The translations under genes and the position numbers were made by a program. This document shows, piece by piece, positions 17,076 to 28,017 of a stretch of 64,000 bases of DNA (its first letter is position 1; the number at the start of each line of letters is the position of its first letter). The DNA is from Bacteroidales bacterium (GTDB lineage: Bacteria > Bacteroidota > Bacteroidia > Bacteroidales > ML635J-15): assembly GCA_003249955.1 (NCBI GenBank), contig QKHS01000094.1, forward strand, positions 30,877-94,876, written 5' to 3'. Below the pieces are notes generated by a model, which was not told where the DNA came from, did not search any database, and was given only the letters and a program-made list of their open reading frames with translations.

Positions 17076-18092
17076 TTAATTATTGTTTTCGGGCAGGAAG
17101 TCATCAGGTCCTATATATCCAAAACGTGATTCGATATAATCGAGAATAGCCTGAATTTCCTCAACTGTCTGGGCAGTAAGCAATTTAAGCCTTGTTTCCT
17201 TAAAATCGGGAATGGCTTTAAAATATAAAGCAAAATGTCTTCGCATTTCGTAAATACCGCGTTTATCTTCTTTATATTCAACGGATTTTTGCAGATGTTC
17301 TCTTGCAAAACTTACCCTCTCGATAACTCCCGGGCGCGGCATTTCGGTTCCTGTTGCCAGATAATGTTTTATCTCTTTAAAAATCCATGGTTTCCCTACT
17401 GCAGCTCTGCCTACCATTATTGCATCGACTCCGTATCTGTCAAAATTTTCTGCTGCTGTTTTGCCGTTGGTAATATCCCCGTTACCAATAACCGGTATTT
17501 TTATTGCCGGATTATTTTTCACTTTTCCTATCAGAGTCCAGTCGGCTGAGCCTTTATACATTTGAGCCCTTGTCCTGCCGTGAATTGTAAGTGCCTGTAT
17601 TCCGCAGTCCTGCAATAAAAATGCAACTTCTTCCACGTTTAATGATTCGCTGTCCCAGCCAAGGCGTGTTTTTGCCGTAACAGGAAATCTGGATGCTTTA
17701 ACAACTCTTTCTGTGATTTCCTTCATAAGCGGAAGATTTCTCATCATACCTGAACCGGCTCCGCGTGTTGCAATTTTTTTTACCGGACAACCATAATTTA
17801 TATCAAGTAAGTCGGGATTGGCTTCGTTAACAAGTATTGCAGCCTGTTCCATAGCATCCGGAATATGACCGTAAATCTGAATACCCACCGGGCGTTCATA
17901 GTCATATATATCTAATTTTTGAACAGATTTGCGTGCATCACGTATTAATCCATCGGAAGATATAAATTCGGTAAACATAAGGTCTGCACCGAATTTTTTA
18001 CACATGTACCGGAACGAAGGATCGGTAATATCCTCCATCGGAGCAAGAAAAACGGGTTTATCACAAAATTCAGTCTTCCCGATCTTTAACAT
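17076..18092 (-). CDS. dusB: tRNA dihydrouridine synthase (DusB family)
   Basis: Dus enzymes reduce specific tRNA uridines to dihydrouridine with FMN and NADPH. The TIM-barrel start FLAPMEDITDPSFR, the catalytic cysteine in INYGCPVKK (~C101), AKTRLGWD, LTIHGRTR (~residue 187), PVIGNGDI and MVGRAAVGKPWIF are all present. The 338-residue length is typical. The start lies 14 bases after the infB stop, so dusB is the last gene of the rimP-nusA-infB transcript; a separate promoter for ribE follows. The DusB assignment within the family rests on overall resemblance. Confidence 0.92.
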   Translation of the reverse strand: MLKIGKTEFCDKPVFLAPMEDITDPSFRYMCKKFGADLMFTEFISSDGLIRDARKSVQKLDIYDYERPVGIQIYGHIPDAMEQAAILVNEANPDLLDINYGCPVKKIATRGAGSGMMRNLPLMKEITERVVKASRFPVTAKTRLGWDSESLNVEEVAFLLQDCGIQALTIHGRTRAQMYKGSADWTLIGKVKNNPAIKIPVIGNGDITNGKTAAENFDRYGVDAIMVGRAAVGKPWIFKEIKHYLATGTEMPRPGVIERVSFAREHLQKSVEYKEDKRGIYEMRRHFALYFKAIPDFKETRLKLLTAQTVEEIQAILDYIESRFGYIGPDDFLPENNN

Positions 18093-18106
18093 CAGTCAGA
18101 AATAAA

Positions 18107-21058
18107 TTACAGTGTTTGTTTAACTTCTGTTTCGTCAAATGCTTCTACAATGTCGCCTACTTTAATATCATTAAATTTATCGATATTAAGACCACATTCA
18201 AGACCTGAGCCAACTTCTTTGACTTCATCTTTAAAGCGTTTCAGGCTGCCCAATTCGCCGGTATAAATAACGATACCGTCACGAATAACCCTGACTTTGG
18301 ATTTCTTGTATATCTTTCCGTCAGTGACCAGACATCCTGCAATAGTACCAACCTTGGTAATTTTGAAGACTTCACGTATTTCGCATGATCCGGTAATTGT
18401 TTCTTTAAGTGTCGGAGAAAGCATACCTTCCATAGCATCTTTTATTTCGTTAATAGCGTCATAAATGATAGAATAGAGTCTGATTTCGATTTCTTCTTTT
18501 TCTGCCAGTTTACGGGCATAGCTGGAAGGTCTTACCTGGAATCCGACGATAATAGCATTTGATGCAGCAGCGAGCATTACATCAGATTCTGAAATTTGTC
18601 CGACTGCTTTATGGATAATATTAACAGCGAAGTTTTCAGTTGACAATTTTATTAACGAATCAGAAAGAGCTTCAATTGAACCGTCAACGTCACCCTTAAC
18701 AATAATATTGATTTCGTTAAAGTTACCCAATGCCAGACGACGTCCGATTTCATCAAGTGTAATATGTTTCTGGGTTCTGAGTCCCTGTTCACGTTGTAAT
18801 TGCAATCTTTTTCCGGCAAGGTTACGGGCTTCGTGGTCAGTGTCCATTACATTAAATTTATCACCTGCCTGTGGAGCTCCGTTAAGACCGAGAACCACAA
18901 CAGGAGTAGATGGACCGGCAGCCGTAAGTTTCTGACCTCTTTCGTTGTACATTGCTTTTACCCTACCGGTTTGACAACCTGCGAGTAATATATCCCCGAC
19001 TCTTAGAGTACCGCTCTGAACTATAAGTGTTGCAACATAACCACGACCTTTATCAAGTGTAGATTCTATTACTGTCCCAACGGCATTTTTATTTGGATTT
19101 GCTTTAAGCTCAAGTATTTCTGCCTCGAGAAGTACTTTTTCGAGTAATTCTTCTATGTTGATATTTGCTTTTGCTGATATTTCCTGAGACTGATATTTCC
19201 CGCCCCAATCTTCTACAAGATAATTCATTCCGGCAAGGGATTCTTTTATCTTTTCGGGATTGGCAGTAGGTTTATCAATTTTATTGATTGCAAAAACCAT
19301 AGGAACGCCTGCCGCACTCGCATGATTAATTGCTTCTATTGTCTGAGGCATAATATTATCATCAGCAGCAATAATTATAATTGCAACGTCGGTAACCTGA
19401 GCTCCTCTGGCACGCATAGCGGTAAAAGCTTCGTGACCCGGAGTATCCAGAAATGTAATCTGTCGTCCGTCGTCAAGAGTAACCGAGTATGCCCCGATAT
19501 GCTGGGTAATACCTCCTGCTTCTCCGTCCACAACATTAGTGTTTCTGATCTGGTCAAGAAGTTTTGTTTTCCCGTGGTCAACGTGTCCCATTACTGTTAC
19601 AATAGGAGGACGTGGAACCAAATCTTCAGGAGCATCTTCATACTCTTCTATTTCATTTAAAACTTCCGCACTTACAAATTCAACTTTATACCCGTATTCG
19701 TCCGCGACAAGTGCCATTGTTTCTGCATCAAGACGCTGGTTTATGGAAACGAACAAACCTAAGCTCATACAAGTGGCAATCAGAGTAGTTACAGGAACGT
19801 CCATCATTGCAGACAATTCACTTACAGATACAAATTCTGTAACCTTAATAATGTTTCTTTCTGATTCCAGTTTTTCAAATTCTTCCTGGCGTTTGAGGGA
19901 ACTAAGTTCACGTTTATCACGCCTGTGTTTTGAAGTTTTTGATTTTTGTTTAGGAGTTGTAAGCCTTGCTAATGTTTCCTTTATTTGTTTTTGTACATCT
20001 TCTTCCGCAACTTCAGTCTTTTTAACCTTTAATGGCTTCTTGGTAAGCTTTTTCTTTTTGGTATCCGGAACTTTAGCAGGATTTTCAATGTTTACTTTTA
20101 CTTTATGTATTCTTTTACGTTTGGATTTGCGTTCTTCTTTTTCTTTTTCTCTTATTTTCTGACGCTCTTCTTTCGCAATAATTTTCTTTTTCTCAGACTC
20201 TTCCTGTTTTTTAAGGTAATTGTCAATATCAATTTTACCTACTACGTTAGGACCTGAAAGTTTTACAACTTTAGTTTCTATAAATTCGGACACCCTTTCA
20301 GTGTCTGTATTATCAATAGCCTCAAAAACCTTTGGGTCTGAAGCCTGAACCGGCTCTGTTTTTTCAACTTTTTTAAGCTCTTTTGGTGCAGATACCTCTT
20401 CTTCGGATTTTTGCACAGGCTTAATATTTTTTGCTGCTTTTTCGGTCTCACGCATTTTGCGTTGCTCCTCTTTAGCAGACTTTATCTCTTCGTCTTTAAT
20501 TTTGCGTTCTGCCTCTTTTTCCGCTTTTGACTTGCGTTTTGGTCTGGTTTTCTGGTTTATCTGATCCAGATTTATCGTTCCCAAAACTTTTGGCCCGTCT
20601 TCGCTTTCGTTATCACCTTCTTCTTTTACAATAGGGATAATCTCGTGTTTTGCTTTTACCGGCTCTGCCTTTACTTCCGGTTGTTCAACAACAACCTCAG
20701 GTTCTGCTTCCGGTTCCTCTGCAGCAACAACAATTTCCGGTTCAGCCGGAATAACAGGCTCCTCAACTACAGGAATGACCGGAGCAACATCAACAGCTTT
20801 TGCATGTTTTTCTATGGAAATATTAATTTCCTTGTTTTCTCTGGCCTTTTCCGTGTTCTTAATGGCTTTTTCTTTTAAAGACTTTGATTCTTTAAATTCT
20901 TCATCGAGAATATCCATACACTCAAACGGAACTTTTGCGTTCGGATTGTTCTCAACCGTGTAACCTTTTTTGGCCAGAAACTCAATTATGGTGGCAGTTC
21001 CAACATTCAGTTCTCTGGCTACAGTACTTAGTCTTATTGGTTTACTCTCTGAAGTCAT
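18107..21058 (-). CDS. infB: Translation initiation factor IF-2
   Basis: IF-2 is the GTPase that places initiator fMet-tRNA on the 30S subunit and promotes subunit joining. The 983-residue protein has an N-terminal IF2_N-type domain ([24 protein letters not shown]), a long acidic/basic low-complexity linker (~90-390), a second IF2_N domain ([21 protein letters not shown]), and then the G domain with GHVDHGKTK (~residue 489), DTPGHEAF and NKID. The remaining C-terminal domains (beta-barrel, [12 protein letters not shown], and fMet-tRNA-binding barrel) are intact. It lies between nusA and dusB in a classic operon order. Confidence 0.98.
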   Translation of the reverse strand: MTSESKPIRLSTVARELNVGTATIIEFLAKKGYTVENNPNAKVPFECMDILDEEFKESKSLKEKAIKNTEKARENKEINISIEKHAKAVDVAPVIPVVEEPVIPAEPEIVVAAEEPEAEPEVVVEQPEVKAEPVKAKHEIIPIVKEEGDNESEDGPKVLGTINLDQINQKTRPKRKSKAEKEAERKIKDEEIKSAKEEQRKMRETEKAAKNIKPVQKSEEEVSAPKELKKVEKTEPVQASDPKVFEAIDNTDTERVSEFIETKVVKLSGPNVVGKIDIDNYLKKQEESEKKKIIAKEERQKIREKEKEERKSKRKRIHKVKVNIENPAKVPDTKKKKLTKKPLKVKKTEVAEEDVQKQIKETLARLTTPKQKSKTSKHRRDKRELSSLKRQEEFEKLESERNIIKVTEFVSVSELSAMMDVPVTTLIATCMSLGLFVSINQRLDAETMALVADEYGYKVEFVSAEVLNEIEEYEDAPEDLVPRPPIVTVMGHVDHGKTKLLDQIRNTNVVDGEAGGITQHIGAYSVTLDDGRQITFLDTPGHEAFTAMRARGAQVTDVAIIIIAADDNIMPQTIEAINHASAAGVPMVFAINKIDKPTANPEKIKESLAGMNYLVEDWGGKYQSQEISAKANINIEELLEKVLLEAEILELKANPNKNAVGTVIESTLDKGRGYVATLIVQSGTLRVGDILLAGCQTGRVKAMYNERGQKLTAAGPSTPVVVLGLNGAPQAGDKFNVMDTDHEARNLAGKRLQLQREQGLRTQKHITLDEIGRRLALGNFNEINIIVKGDVDGSIEALSDSLIKLSTENFAVNIIHKAVGQISESDVMLAAASNAIIVGFQVRPSSYARKLAEKEEIEIRLYSIIYDAINEIKDAMEGMLSPTLKETITGSCEIREVFKITKVGTIAGCLVTDGKIYKKSKVRVIRDGIVIYTGELGSLKRFKDEVKEVGSGLECGLNIDKFNDIKVGDIVEAFDETEVKQTL

Positions 21059-21089
21059 AAATTATATAAATTATTCAATAAAATTCTTC

Positions 21090-22328
21090 TTACTCAAATT
21101 CTGATTTTAAGATACTTAAAACATCAAGAATTGTTTCTTCTTCAAGATCGGTTCTCTTTACAAGTTCTTCAGCACTTAATTCAAGTACGCTGCGGGCTGT
21201 ATCACAACCAATAGCTTTTAATTCTTCAATTACCCAGGATTCTATTTCATCGGTAAATTCGTCAAGAGCAACATCGTCTTCTCCTTCGTCCATTTCGCGA
21301 TATACATCAATTGTCATTCCTACAAGCTGACTTGCAAGTTTTATGTTTAAACCGCCTTTACCGATAGCTAAAGAAACCTGATCCGGATTAAGGTAAACAT
21401 CAGCACGTTTTTCGTCAGCTTTTATTTTTATAGATGTAATTTTTGCAGGACTCAATGCACGTTGAATAAAGAGTTGCAAATTGTTTGTGAAATTAATGAT
21501 ATCGATGTTTTCGTTATGCAATTCACGAACAATACCGTGAATACGGCTACCTTTCATACCGACACAAGCACCTACCGGATCAACTCTTTCGTCGTAAGAT
21601 TCAACGGCAACTTTTGCTCTTTCGCCCGGAACCCTTACAATTTTCTTAATAGTAATCAAACCATCAAGAATTTCAGGAATTTCGAGTTCGAATAATCTTT
21701 CGAGGAACAATGGAGATGTTCTTGACAATTTAATGGCAGGAGTTCCGTTTCTGAGTTCCACACTTAAAACTACCGCTCTGAGTGTATCCCCTTTTCTGTA
21801 ACGGTCATTGGGAATTTGTTCGCTTTTGGGCAAAATAAGCTCAGTTCCTTCGTCATCCAGAACCAAAAGTTCACGTTTCCATATCTGATAAATCTCACCG
21901 GTAATAATTTCGCCGACTCTGTCTTTATATTTAAGATAAATATTGTCTTTTTCTCTCTCAAGAATTTTTGCCTGAAGGTTTTGTTTTAATGCCAGAATTG
22001 CACGTCTGCCAAAGTCTTCAAGTCTGATCTCGTCAGAATATTCTTCTCCCGGCTCAAAATCTTCGTCTATTTTTCGTGCTTCCGAAAGAGGGATCTGTGT
22101 GTATTGATCTGTAAATTCGCTATCTTCAACAACTACTCTGGAACGCCAGATTTCGACATCACCCTTTGTATCATTAACAATTACGTCAAATTTACTGTCT
22201 TCCCCGAAAAGTTTGGTAAGAGTTGAAGTAAACACATCTTTCAGCACGCCGATCATTGTCGGACGGTCTATACTTTTCAGTTCTTTAAATTCCGCAAAGG
22301 TGTCTATCAGGTTATTATGCAGCTCCAT
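21090..22328 (-). CDS. nusA: Transcription termination/antitermination factor NusA
   Basis: NusA binds RNA polymerase and nascent RNA, modulating pausing and termination. The 412-residue protein has the N-terminal polymerase-binding domain, an S1 domain (GEIITGEIYQIWKRELLVLD), and two KH domains with DPVGACVGMKGSRIHGIVRELHNE-type and VSLAIGKGGLNIKLASQLVG segments. A short acidic helical tail follows. The tandem C-terminal AR repeats of the E. coli protein are absent, as usual outside Proteobacteria. It is 20 bases downstream of rimP and 31 bases upstream of infB. Confidence 0.97.
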   Translation of the reverse strand: MELHNNLIDTFAEFKELKSIDRPTMIGVLKDVFTSTLTKLFGEDSKFDVIVNDTKGDVEIWRSRVVVEDSEFTDQYTQIPLSEARKIDEDFEPGEEYSDEIRLEDFGRRAILALKQNLQAKILEREKDNIYLKYKDRVGEIITGEIYQIWKRELLVLDDEGTELILPKSEQIPNDRYRKGDTLRAVVLSVELRNGTPAIKLSRTSPLFLERLFELEIPEILDGLITIKKIVRVPGERAKVAVESYDERVDPVGACVGMKGSRIHGIVRELHNENIDIINFTNNLQLFIQRALSPAKITSIKIKADEKRADVYLNPDQVSLAIGKGGLNIKLASQLVGMTIDVYREMDEGEDDVALDEFTDEIESWVIEELKAIGCDTARSVLELSAEELVKRTDLEEETILDVLSILKSEFE

Positions 22329-22348
22329 AATCTCGTTAATTAAAAATT

Positions 22349-22807
22349 CTACTTAAAAGAAATAACACTTCTTGTTGATTTGATATCACTAAAATTAATT
22401 TTTGTTTCTTCGTTTACTGTTTGCCTTCTGTTTTCAATCTTTTTTGTAAAAGTACGGCCAACTACAATGTATTCATCTTCAACAGACAATAATGTCCCGC
22501 TTGCTTTTTCCCCGTCAATTGTAACACATTCTACTTCTTTACCGAGGTTTTTGACATATTGTTGTCTTACCTTAAAAGGGTTTGCCAAACCGGGAGAACC
22601 TAATTCAAGAGAGTAATCTTCCACATCTCTGTCAAAATGAGATTCCACAAAACGACTTATTCTTTTACATTCTTCAATAGATAATCCATCAAAATCGTCT
22701 ATGCTTACAATAATATCATTGTTGCGGCTTACTTTAACCTCAACAATAAACTGACTGTCTTTCAACGCGGTTTTGCAGATGTTCTCTATGTCTTCTTTGT
22801 TTATCAT
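22349..22807 (-). CDS. rimP: Ribosome maturation factor RimP
   Basis: RimP helps assemble the 30S subunit. The 152-residue protein has the alpha/beta N-terminal domain containing SIDDFDGLSIEECKRISRFVE and the diagnostic YSLELGSPGL turn, followed by the SH3-like C-terminal domain (GKEVECVTIDGEKASGTL). It is first in rimP-nusA-infB-dusB and carries the operon promoter and a hairpin in its leader. Confidence 0.95.
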   Translation of the reverse strand: MINKEDIENICKTALKDSQFIVEVKVSRNNDIIVSIDDFDGLSIEECKRISRFVESHFDRDVEDYSLELGSPGLANPFKVRQQYVKNLGKEVECVTIDGEKASGTLLSVEDEYIVVGRTFTKKIENRRQTVNEETKINFSDIKSTRSVISFK

Positions 22808-22822
22808 TATATTCTAATAAAA

Positions 22823-22845
22823 CAGGGGACTTTTGCGATCCCCTG
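22823..22845 (-). terminator. Leader hairpin with T-tract before rimP (possible attenuator)
   Basis: On the minus strand CAGGGGA and TCCCCTG form a 7-bp GC-rich stem around a 9-base loop, immediately followed by TTTTATT, inside the ~56-base leader of the rimP operon. The shape is that of an intrinsic terminator placed between promoter and first gene. Confidence 0.5.
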
Positions 22846-22869
22846 CCAGTATTAACCCAAAAAGCGATG

Positions 22870-22900
22870 CAAAAGTAGTATTTTTTTTATTATTAACAAA
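22870..22900 (-). promoter_or_regulatory. Promoter of the rimP-nusA-infB-dusB operon
   Basis: TACTTTTG (complement of 22870-22877) and TTTG (complement of 22897-22900) are 19 bases apart, an exact match to the Bacteroidota consensus. Transcription should start near 22863. The remaining gap up to mutA (22901-23057) is AT-rich and presumably holds the mutA promoter, which I could not place. Confidence 0.65.
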
Positions 22901-23057
22901 ATAATTTTAAAAATTTCAGGTCTGCATCTTATCTCAACCGTTTTTTTAATGCAACAATTAAAGGATTTGTTGATAAAAACATCTTTTTTGTGATAAAACC
23001 TTATTATGTTAATTTTTCATATTAATTTCGCGGCATAATTTAAACTAATCTTAAGAG

Positions 23058-24890
23058 ATGGACGAAAAATTATTTCAGGAATTTCCCCCGATACCCACAC
23101 AATCCTGGGAGGAAATTATTCAAAAAGACTTAAAAGGCGGCGATTATGACAAAAAGTTGATTTGGAAGACTCTTGAAGGCTTTCCTGTCAGACCGTATTA
23201 TCGTGGAGAGGATCTTCAAAAACTGGATTATCTAAAAACAAATCCCGGCGAATTTCCTTATGTAAGAGGAGTAGATGTTACAGTTAACAAGGTTATCAGA
23301 CAAGACATCTTTGTAAACGATGCTGCAGAAGCCAATATTCTGGCTCATAAACTTATGAATGCCGGCGTTACTTCGCTTGGGTTTATAATGAAAAAAGACC
23401 TTGACAAGTCTGAGTTCGGAAAGTTGATGAAAGACATTGACCCTTGTGCAGTTGAAATAAATTTCGTTTCCGGCGGATTTACCGGTAGATATGTTGAAAT
23501 GCTTGCCGGTTTTGCAACTGAGAATTCTTATGATCCGGCCAAAATACACGGATCTAATGAATATGACTCATTAAGCTACATGATTCTGGAAGGAAAGTCT
23601 TTCTGCGGGAATGATTCATGTCATTGTGCCGAGGACATGGTTAAAGAATATGGTAACAAATTGCCAAATTTCAGGCTTATCAGTGTAAACGCAAAGAATT
23701 TTCACAATGCCGGTGGCTCTGCTGTTCATGAATTAGGTTTTGGGCTTGCAATCGGTGCCGGATATTTGAGAAAATTTGCTGAACAGAATATTTCAGTTGA
23801 TGAAATTGCACCAAAAATCAGATTTAACTTTGCTGTTGGGTCCAATTATTTTATGGAAATTGCAAAACTCAGAGCAGCAAAATTACTTTGGGCAAAAATT
23901 ATAGAAGCAAACGAAGCAAAAAATGCAGGATCGGCAAAAATTAATATTCATTGTGAAACTTCTCAATGGAACAAAACTGTGTATGATCCTTACGTAAACA
24001 TGTTACGTGTTACCACAGAATCAATGTCGGCAGTTCTGGGCGGAGCAGATTCTCTGAGTGTTCTTCCTTTTGATGCTCCTTTTGCTGAGCCATCAGAATT
24101 TTCTATGCGTATTGCCAGAAACGTACAATTAATTATTAAAGAAGAGGCTCATTTTGATAAAGTAATTGATCCTGCAGCAGGTTCATATTACATCGAAAAT
24201 CTTACTGATGCTATTATTGAAAAAGCATGGGCTTTATTCCTCGAAGTTGAAGAAAAAGGAGGATATGAAGCTGCCGTTAAAGCAGGGTTTATCCAGAATG
24301 TTATTTCTGAAACTGCAAAAACAAGAAATTCAAACATTGCAAGCCGTCGTGAGATAATTCTGGGAACTAACCAATATCCGAATTTTAACGAAATTAAGGC
24401 TGAAATAAATCTTGCCGGAACAGAAGATGCAAAAGCAACAGATTACCCGGTTATGAAGTTGTATCGCGGATCTGAAGAGTTTGAAAAACTCCGTCTGGCC
24501 ACAGATAAGAGCGGAAAACGTCCGGTTGTATTTATGCTTACTATAGGTAATCTCAACTTCAGAAAGGCAAGAGCACAGTTTAGTTCAAACTTTTTTGCCT
24601 GTGCCGGTTTTGAAGTAATTGACAATAATGGTTTTGACAGCATTGATGCCGGTCTTGCAGAAGCAAAAAGCAAAAATGCAGATATTATAGTTCTTTGCAG
24701 CTCTGATGAAGAATACGAAACTCTGGCTCCTGAAGCATCTGAAAAAATTGCCGGAAAAATTCTGGTTATTGCCGGTAGTCCTGCCTGCAAATCAGAACTT
24801 GAAGCCAAAGGAATTAAAAACTTCATTCATGTAAGATCTAACGTGCTTACAGATCTGAAGAATTATCAGCAAGTTTTGGGTATTAATTAA
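23058..24890 (+). CDS. mutA: Methylmalonyl-CoA mutase, small (beta) subunit
   Basis: With MutB this forms the adenosylcobalamin enzyme that interconverts succinyl-CoA and (R)-methylmalonyl-CoA in propionate formation or use. The 610-residue protein keeps the TIM-barrel architecture ([57 protein letters not shown]). In the C-terminal flavodoxin-like domain the cobalamin-binding DxHxxG is replaced by [11 protein letters not shown], so it cannot bind B12 and is the non-catalytic partner. This is normal for MutA, not decay. The gene is 13 bases upstream of mutB. Confidence 0.96.
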   Translation: MDEKLFQEFPPIPTQSWEEIIQKDLKGGDYDKKLIWKTLEGFPVRPYYRGEDLQKLDYLKTNPGEFPYVRGVDVTVNKVIRQDIFVNDAAEANILAHKLMNAGVTSLGFIMKKDLDKSEFGKLMKDIDPCAVEINFVSGGFTGRYVEMLAGFATENSYDPAKIHGSNEYDSLSYMILEGKSFCGNDSCHCAEDMVKEYGNKLPNFRLISVNAKNFHNAGGSAVHELGFGLAIGAGYLRKFAEQNISVDEIAPKIRFNFAVGSNYFMEIAKLRAAKLLWAKIIEANEAKNAGSAKINIHCETSQWNKTVYDPYVNMLRVTTESMSAVLGGADSLSVLPFDAPFAEPSEFSMRIARNVQLIIKEEAHFDKVIDPAAGSYYIENLTDAIIEKAWALFLEVEEKGGYEAAVKAGFIQNVISETAKTRNSNIASRREIILGTNQYPNFNEIKAEINLAGTEDAKATDYPVMKLYRGSEEFEKLRLATDKSGKRPVVFMLTIGNLNFRKARAQFSSNFFACAGFEVIDNNGFDSIDAGLAEAKSKNADIIVLCSSDEEYETLAPEASEKIAGKILVIAGSPACKSELEAKGIKNFIHVRSNVLTDLKNYQQVLGIN

Positions 24891-24903
24891 AAATGCATCT
24901 GTA

Positions 24904-27036
24904 ATGAAACCGAATTATAAAAATATAGATATTAAATCAAAATCTGTAACCGGAAGCCTGTCTAAGGAGTTACAGGAGAAAAACTGGATTACTGCCGAGC
25001 AGATTCCTGTTAAAAAAGTATATAGCGAAGAAGATTTGCAAAATATGGAACATCTTAATTTTGCAGCAGGCTTGCCGCCATATCTTCGCGGGCCATATTC
25101 CACAATGTATGTGATGCAACCATGGACAATCCGTCAATATGCAGGGTTTTCAACTGCAGAAGAGTCAAATGCTTTTTACCGTCGTAATCTTGCTGCCGGA
25201 CAAAAAGGGTTATCTGTAGCTTTCGACCTTGCTACTCACCGCGGATACGATTCGGATCACCCGAGGGTTGTTGGCGATGTAGGTAAAGCCGGTGTTGCTA
25301 TAGACTCTGTTCTGGATATGAAAATTCTTTTCGACCAGATACCGCTTAACAAAATGTCTGTTTCGATGACCATGAACGGAGCTGTTTTACCGGTTATGGC
25401 CTTTTATATTGTTACAGCACTGGAACAGGGAGCAAAACTCGAAGAATTGGCAGGAACAATTCAGAATGATATTCTGAAAGAGTTCATGGTAAGAAACACT
25501 TACATTTATCCTCCGGAGTTTTCAATGAAGATTATCGGCGACATATTCGAATACACTTCGCAGAAAATGCCGAAATTCAATTCTATTTCTATTTCCGGGT
25601 ATCACATGCAGGAAGCCGGGGCAACCAATGATATTGAGCTGGCTTACACATTAGCCGACGGCCTTGAATATTTGAGAACAGGTATTAAAGCCGGTCTGGA
25701 TATTGACGCATTTGCGCCTCGTTTATCGTTCTTCTGGGCATTGGGAATGAACCACTTTATGGAAATTGCAAAAATGCGTGCTGCAAGATTATTATGGGCA
25801 AAAATGGTAAAACAATTTAACCCTAAAAATCCTAAATCGCTTGCATTAAGAACACATACGCAAACTTCGGGCTGGTCACTTACCGAGCAGGATCCTTTCA
25901 ACAATGTTGCCAGAACATGTATCGAAGCTATGGGAGCAGCATTGGGACACACCCAGTCTTTGCACACAAACGCTCTTGATGAAGCAATTGCATTACCTAC
26001 GGATTTTTCTGCACGTATTGCCCGTAACACCCAGATTTATATACAGGAAGAAACCAATATCTGCAAACAGGTTGACCCGTGGGCAGGTTCATATTATGTA
26101 GAAGCTCTTACCCACGAAATTGCCCATAAAGCATGGAAACTTATTGAAGAGGTTGAAGCATTGGGCGGAATGGCAAAGGCTGTTGAATCAGGAATTCCGA
26201 AGATGAGAATTGAAGAAGCTGCTGCCCGCACACAGGCAAGAATAGACAGCGGTCAGCAGATTATTGTAGGGACAAACAAATACCGTCTCGACAAACAGGA
26301 TCCTATCGACATTCTGGATGTTGATAACACCGCAGTAAGAGAATCTCAAATAATAAGATTACAAAAACTCAGAGCAGAAAGAAACGAAGCCGAATGTCAG
26401 GCAGCTTTGGCAGCAATTACAAAATGCGCCGAAACCGGACAGGGCAACTTGCTTGAGCTTGCAGTTGATGCAGCTATGAAAAGAGCAAGTCTGGGCGAAA
26501 TTTCAGACGCTTGCGAAAAAGTAGCAGGAAGGTACAAAGCCGTGATAAGAACAATATCAGGAGTTTACTCCTCTGAATCGAAAAATGATCCCGACTTCGA
26601 ACAGGCCAGGGAACTATGCAGCAAATTTGCAGAAAAAGAGGGGCGTCAACCCCGTATTATGATCGCCAAAATGGGTCAGGACGGACACGACCGTGGTGCC
26701 AAAGTAGTATCGACAGGTTATGCCGATGTTGGTTTCGATGTTGACATGGGACCGCTGTTCCAGACTCCTGAAGAAGCAGCAAAACAGGCAGTAGAAAACG
26801 ATGTTCATGTTCTTGGCGTTTCGTCTCTGGCAGCAGGGCATAAAACTTTGGTTCCTGCAGTAATCTCCGAGCTGAAAAAACTGGGCAGAGAAGACATTCT
26901 GGTTATTGCCGGCGGTGTTATTCCTTCACAGGATTATCAGTTCCTTTATGATGCCGGCGTTGCAGCCATATTTGGCCCGGGAACTTCGGTTTCAAGAGCA
27001 GCAGTACAAATATTGGAGTTATTACTGGAAGATTAA
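24904..27036 (+). CDS. mutB: Methylmalonyl-CoA mutase, large (alpha) catalytic subunit
   Basis: MutB is the catalytic, adenosylcobalamin-binding subunit. The N-terminal barrel has [20 protein letters not shown], the CoA/substrate tyrosine region and [13 protein letters not shown]. The C-terminal B12 domain has [10 protein letters not shown] with the axial ligand H595, followed by the [10 protein letters not shown] and [12 protein letters not shown] loops. Its 710 residues are standard. mutA and mutB are co-transcribed and end at a strong bidirectional terminator. An epimerase and meaB-type chaperone are not in this window. Confidence 0.98.
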   Translation: MKPNYKNIDIKSKSVTGSLSKELQEKNWITAEQIPVKKVYSEEDLQNMEHLNFAAGLPPYLRGPYSTMYVMQPWTIRQYAGFSTAEESNAFYRRNLAAGQKGLSVAFDLATHRGYDSDHPRVVGDVGKAGVAIDSVLDMKILFDQIPLNKMSVSMTMNGAVLPVMAFYIVTALEQGAKLEELAGTIQNDILKEFMVRNTYIYPPEFSMKIIGDIFEYTSQKMPKFNSISISGYHMQEAGATNDIELAYTLADGLEYLRTGIKAGLDIDAFAPRLSFFWALGMNHFMEIAKMRAARLLWAKMVKQFNPKNPKSLALRTHTQTSGWSLTEQDPFNNVARTCIEAMGAALGHTQSLHTNALDEAIALPTDFSARIARNTQIYIQEETNICKQVDPWAGSYYVEALTHEIAHKAWKLIEEVEALGGMAKAVESGIPKMRIEEAAARTQARIDSGQQIIVGTNKYRLDKQDPIDILDVDNTAVRESQIIRLQKLRAERNEAECQAALAAITKCAETGQGNLLELAVDAAMKRASLGEISDACEKVAGRYKAVIRTISGVYSSESKNDPDFEQARELCSKFAEKEGRQPRIMIAKMGQDGHDRGAKVVSTGYADVGFDVDMGPLFQTPEEAAKQAVENDVHVLGVSSLAAGHKTLVPAVISELKKLGREDILVIAGGVIPSQDYQFLYDAGVAAIFGPGTSVSRAAVQILELLLED

Positions 27037-27055
27037 CACAGAATTACCGATAAAT

Positions 27056-27097
27056 AAAAGGAGCTGTCTGAGCATACTCAAACAGCTCCTTTTTTAT
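27056..27097 (+). terminator. Bidirectional intrinsic terminator between mutB and the YD-like gene
   Basis: GGAGCTGT (27060-27067) pairs with ACAGCTCC (27082-27089) around a 14-base loop, followed by TTTTTT. The A-run on the other side gives a T-run for minus-strand transcripts, so it can serve both converging genes. Confidence 0.85.
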
Positions 27098-27110
27098 TTA
27101 ATATCTCATA

Positions 27111-27938
27111 TTAAAAATACTCATACACAAACCTGCTGACTCTCCCGGCAGATTCTTCGCTTATAATATTGTTTTCGTCATCACGGGTAGTTATAACTTT
27201 AGATGTCATTTCGCCTCCGCCGTCATAATGTATCTCAGTTGAAGTCTTTGATTCTTCGTTATATTCAACACTGATTCTACTTCCTGACATTGTAAGTTGT
27301 TCCACAGGCTTTCCTTTTTCATCATAAGCAATCTTAACCCAATCCAGTTGTCGTCCGCTTGAATTTAATGTCTGTACAGCATTTATTCTTCCGATCTCAT
27401 TATAATAGTAATGATGCAGCTTATCCGGCTTTTTAGAAGTTGTATATTCTTCTTTAAGAATAAGCAGACCATCTTCACGGTATGTGTTTACAATCATACT
27501 TTTTATTTTCTCAAATTCGTCATATTCTTTAAAACACAGAATATCTCCTTTGTCATTATATTCGGTTTCGGTATATTCTTCTACTTCATCATCTTCGTCA
27601 CAGCAAACTGTTTTAACCAGTTTTTTTTCAGAATCTCTTTCATACTTTTTAACCGAAAACCAGCCTCCATCGTAAATTATTTTCTCCGACACAAGTTTTC
27701 CGTTATCATCATAAGTATAGAATTTTTTTTCTCCGTCTAAAATTTCTTCTGATAAAATTCTGCTTTCACTGTCAAATTCTGCTTTGCTTTCAAAAACAGT
27801 TTCATTTTCTTCGTCATATTCTTTGGTAAAAATGTGATTACCATTAATATCAAACTCCCGTATCATAGACAGGTACTCATTGTCTGATTCATTTGAATCT
27901 TTTACAAAAGTTTTTATTATCCTGATTTTCTTTTCCAT
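27111..27938 (-). CDS. YD-repeat-like cytoplasmic protein of unknown function
   Basis: The 275-residue protein is built of about ten ~22-residue beta-hairpin repeats of the form Y-D/N-E/D-x-G-K/D-x(5)-E-Y/F (for example YDDNGKLVSEKI, YNDKGDILCFKEYD, YDEKGKPVEQ). They resemble YD/RHS or MORN-like repeats but lack the rest of an RHS toxin shell. There is no signal peptide, lipobox, sorting domain or membrane helix, and composition is very rich in Glu, Asp and Lys. It is alone, convergent with mutB and divergent from the lipid kinase. It could be a small RHS-derived or immunity-like protein, but I cannot assign a function. Confidence 0.6.
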   Translation of the reverse strand: MEKKIRIIKTFVKDSNESDNEYLSMIREFDINGNHIFTKEYDEENETVFESKAEFDSESRILSEEILDGEKKFYTYDDNGKLVSEKIIYDGGWFSVKKYERDSEKKLVKTVCCDEDDEVEEYTETEYNDKGDILCFKEYDEFEKIKSMIVNTYREDGLLILKEEYTTSKKPDKLHHYYYNEIGRINAVQTLNSSGRQLDWVKIAYDEKGKPVEQLTMSGSRISVEYNEESKTSTEIHYDGGGEMTSKVITTRDDENNIISEESAGRVSRFVYEYF

Positions 27939-28017
27939 TTTATAATTATTATAATTTTATTCAATATGTTTCACAATACGGTTAAAAAATTGTAAAATTG
28001 TAAAAAATTTAAGGAAT

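Noticed and set aside
19539..20162. 207-codon open frame on the plus strand opposite infB
   Set aside because: It mirrors the low-complexity Lys/Glu linker of IF-2, giving a Ser/Phe/Thr-rich artefact with no domain, promoter or conserved start.
23058..24890. mutA as a decayed mutB copy because the cobalamin motif is missing
   Set aside because: Loss of DxHxxG is the normal state of the MutA subunit, and the rest of the protein is intact and paired with MutB.
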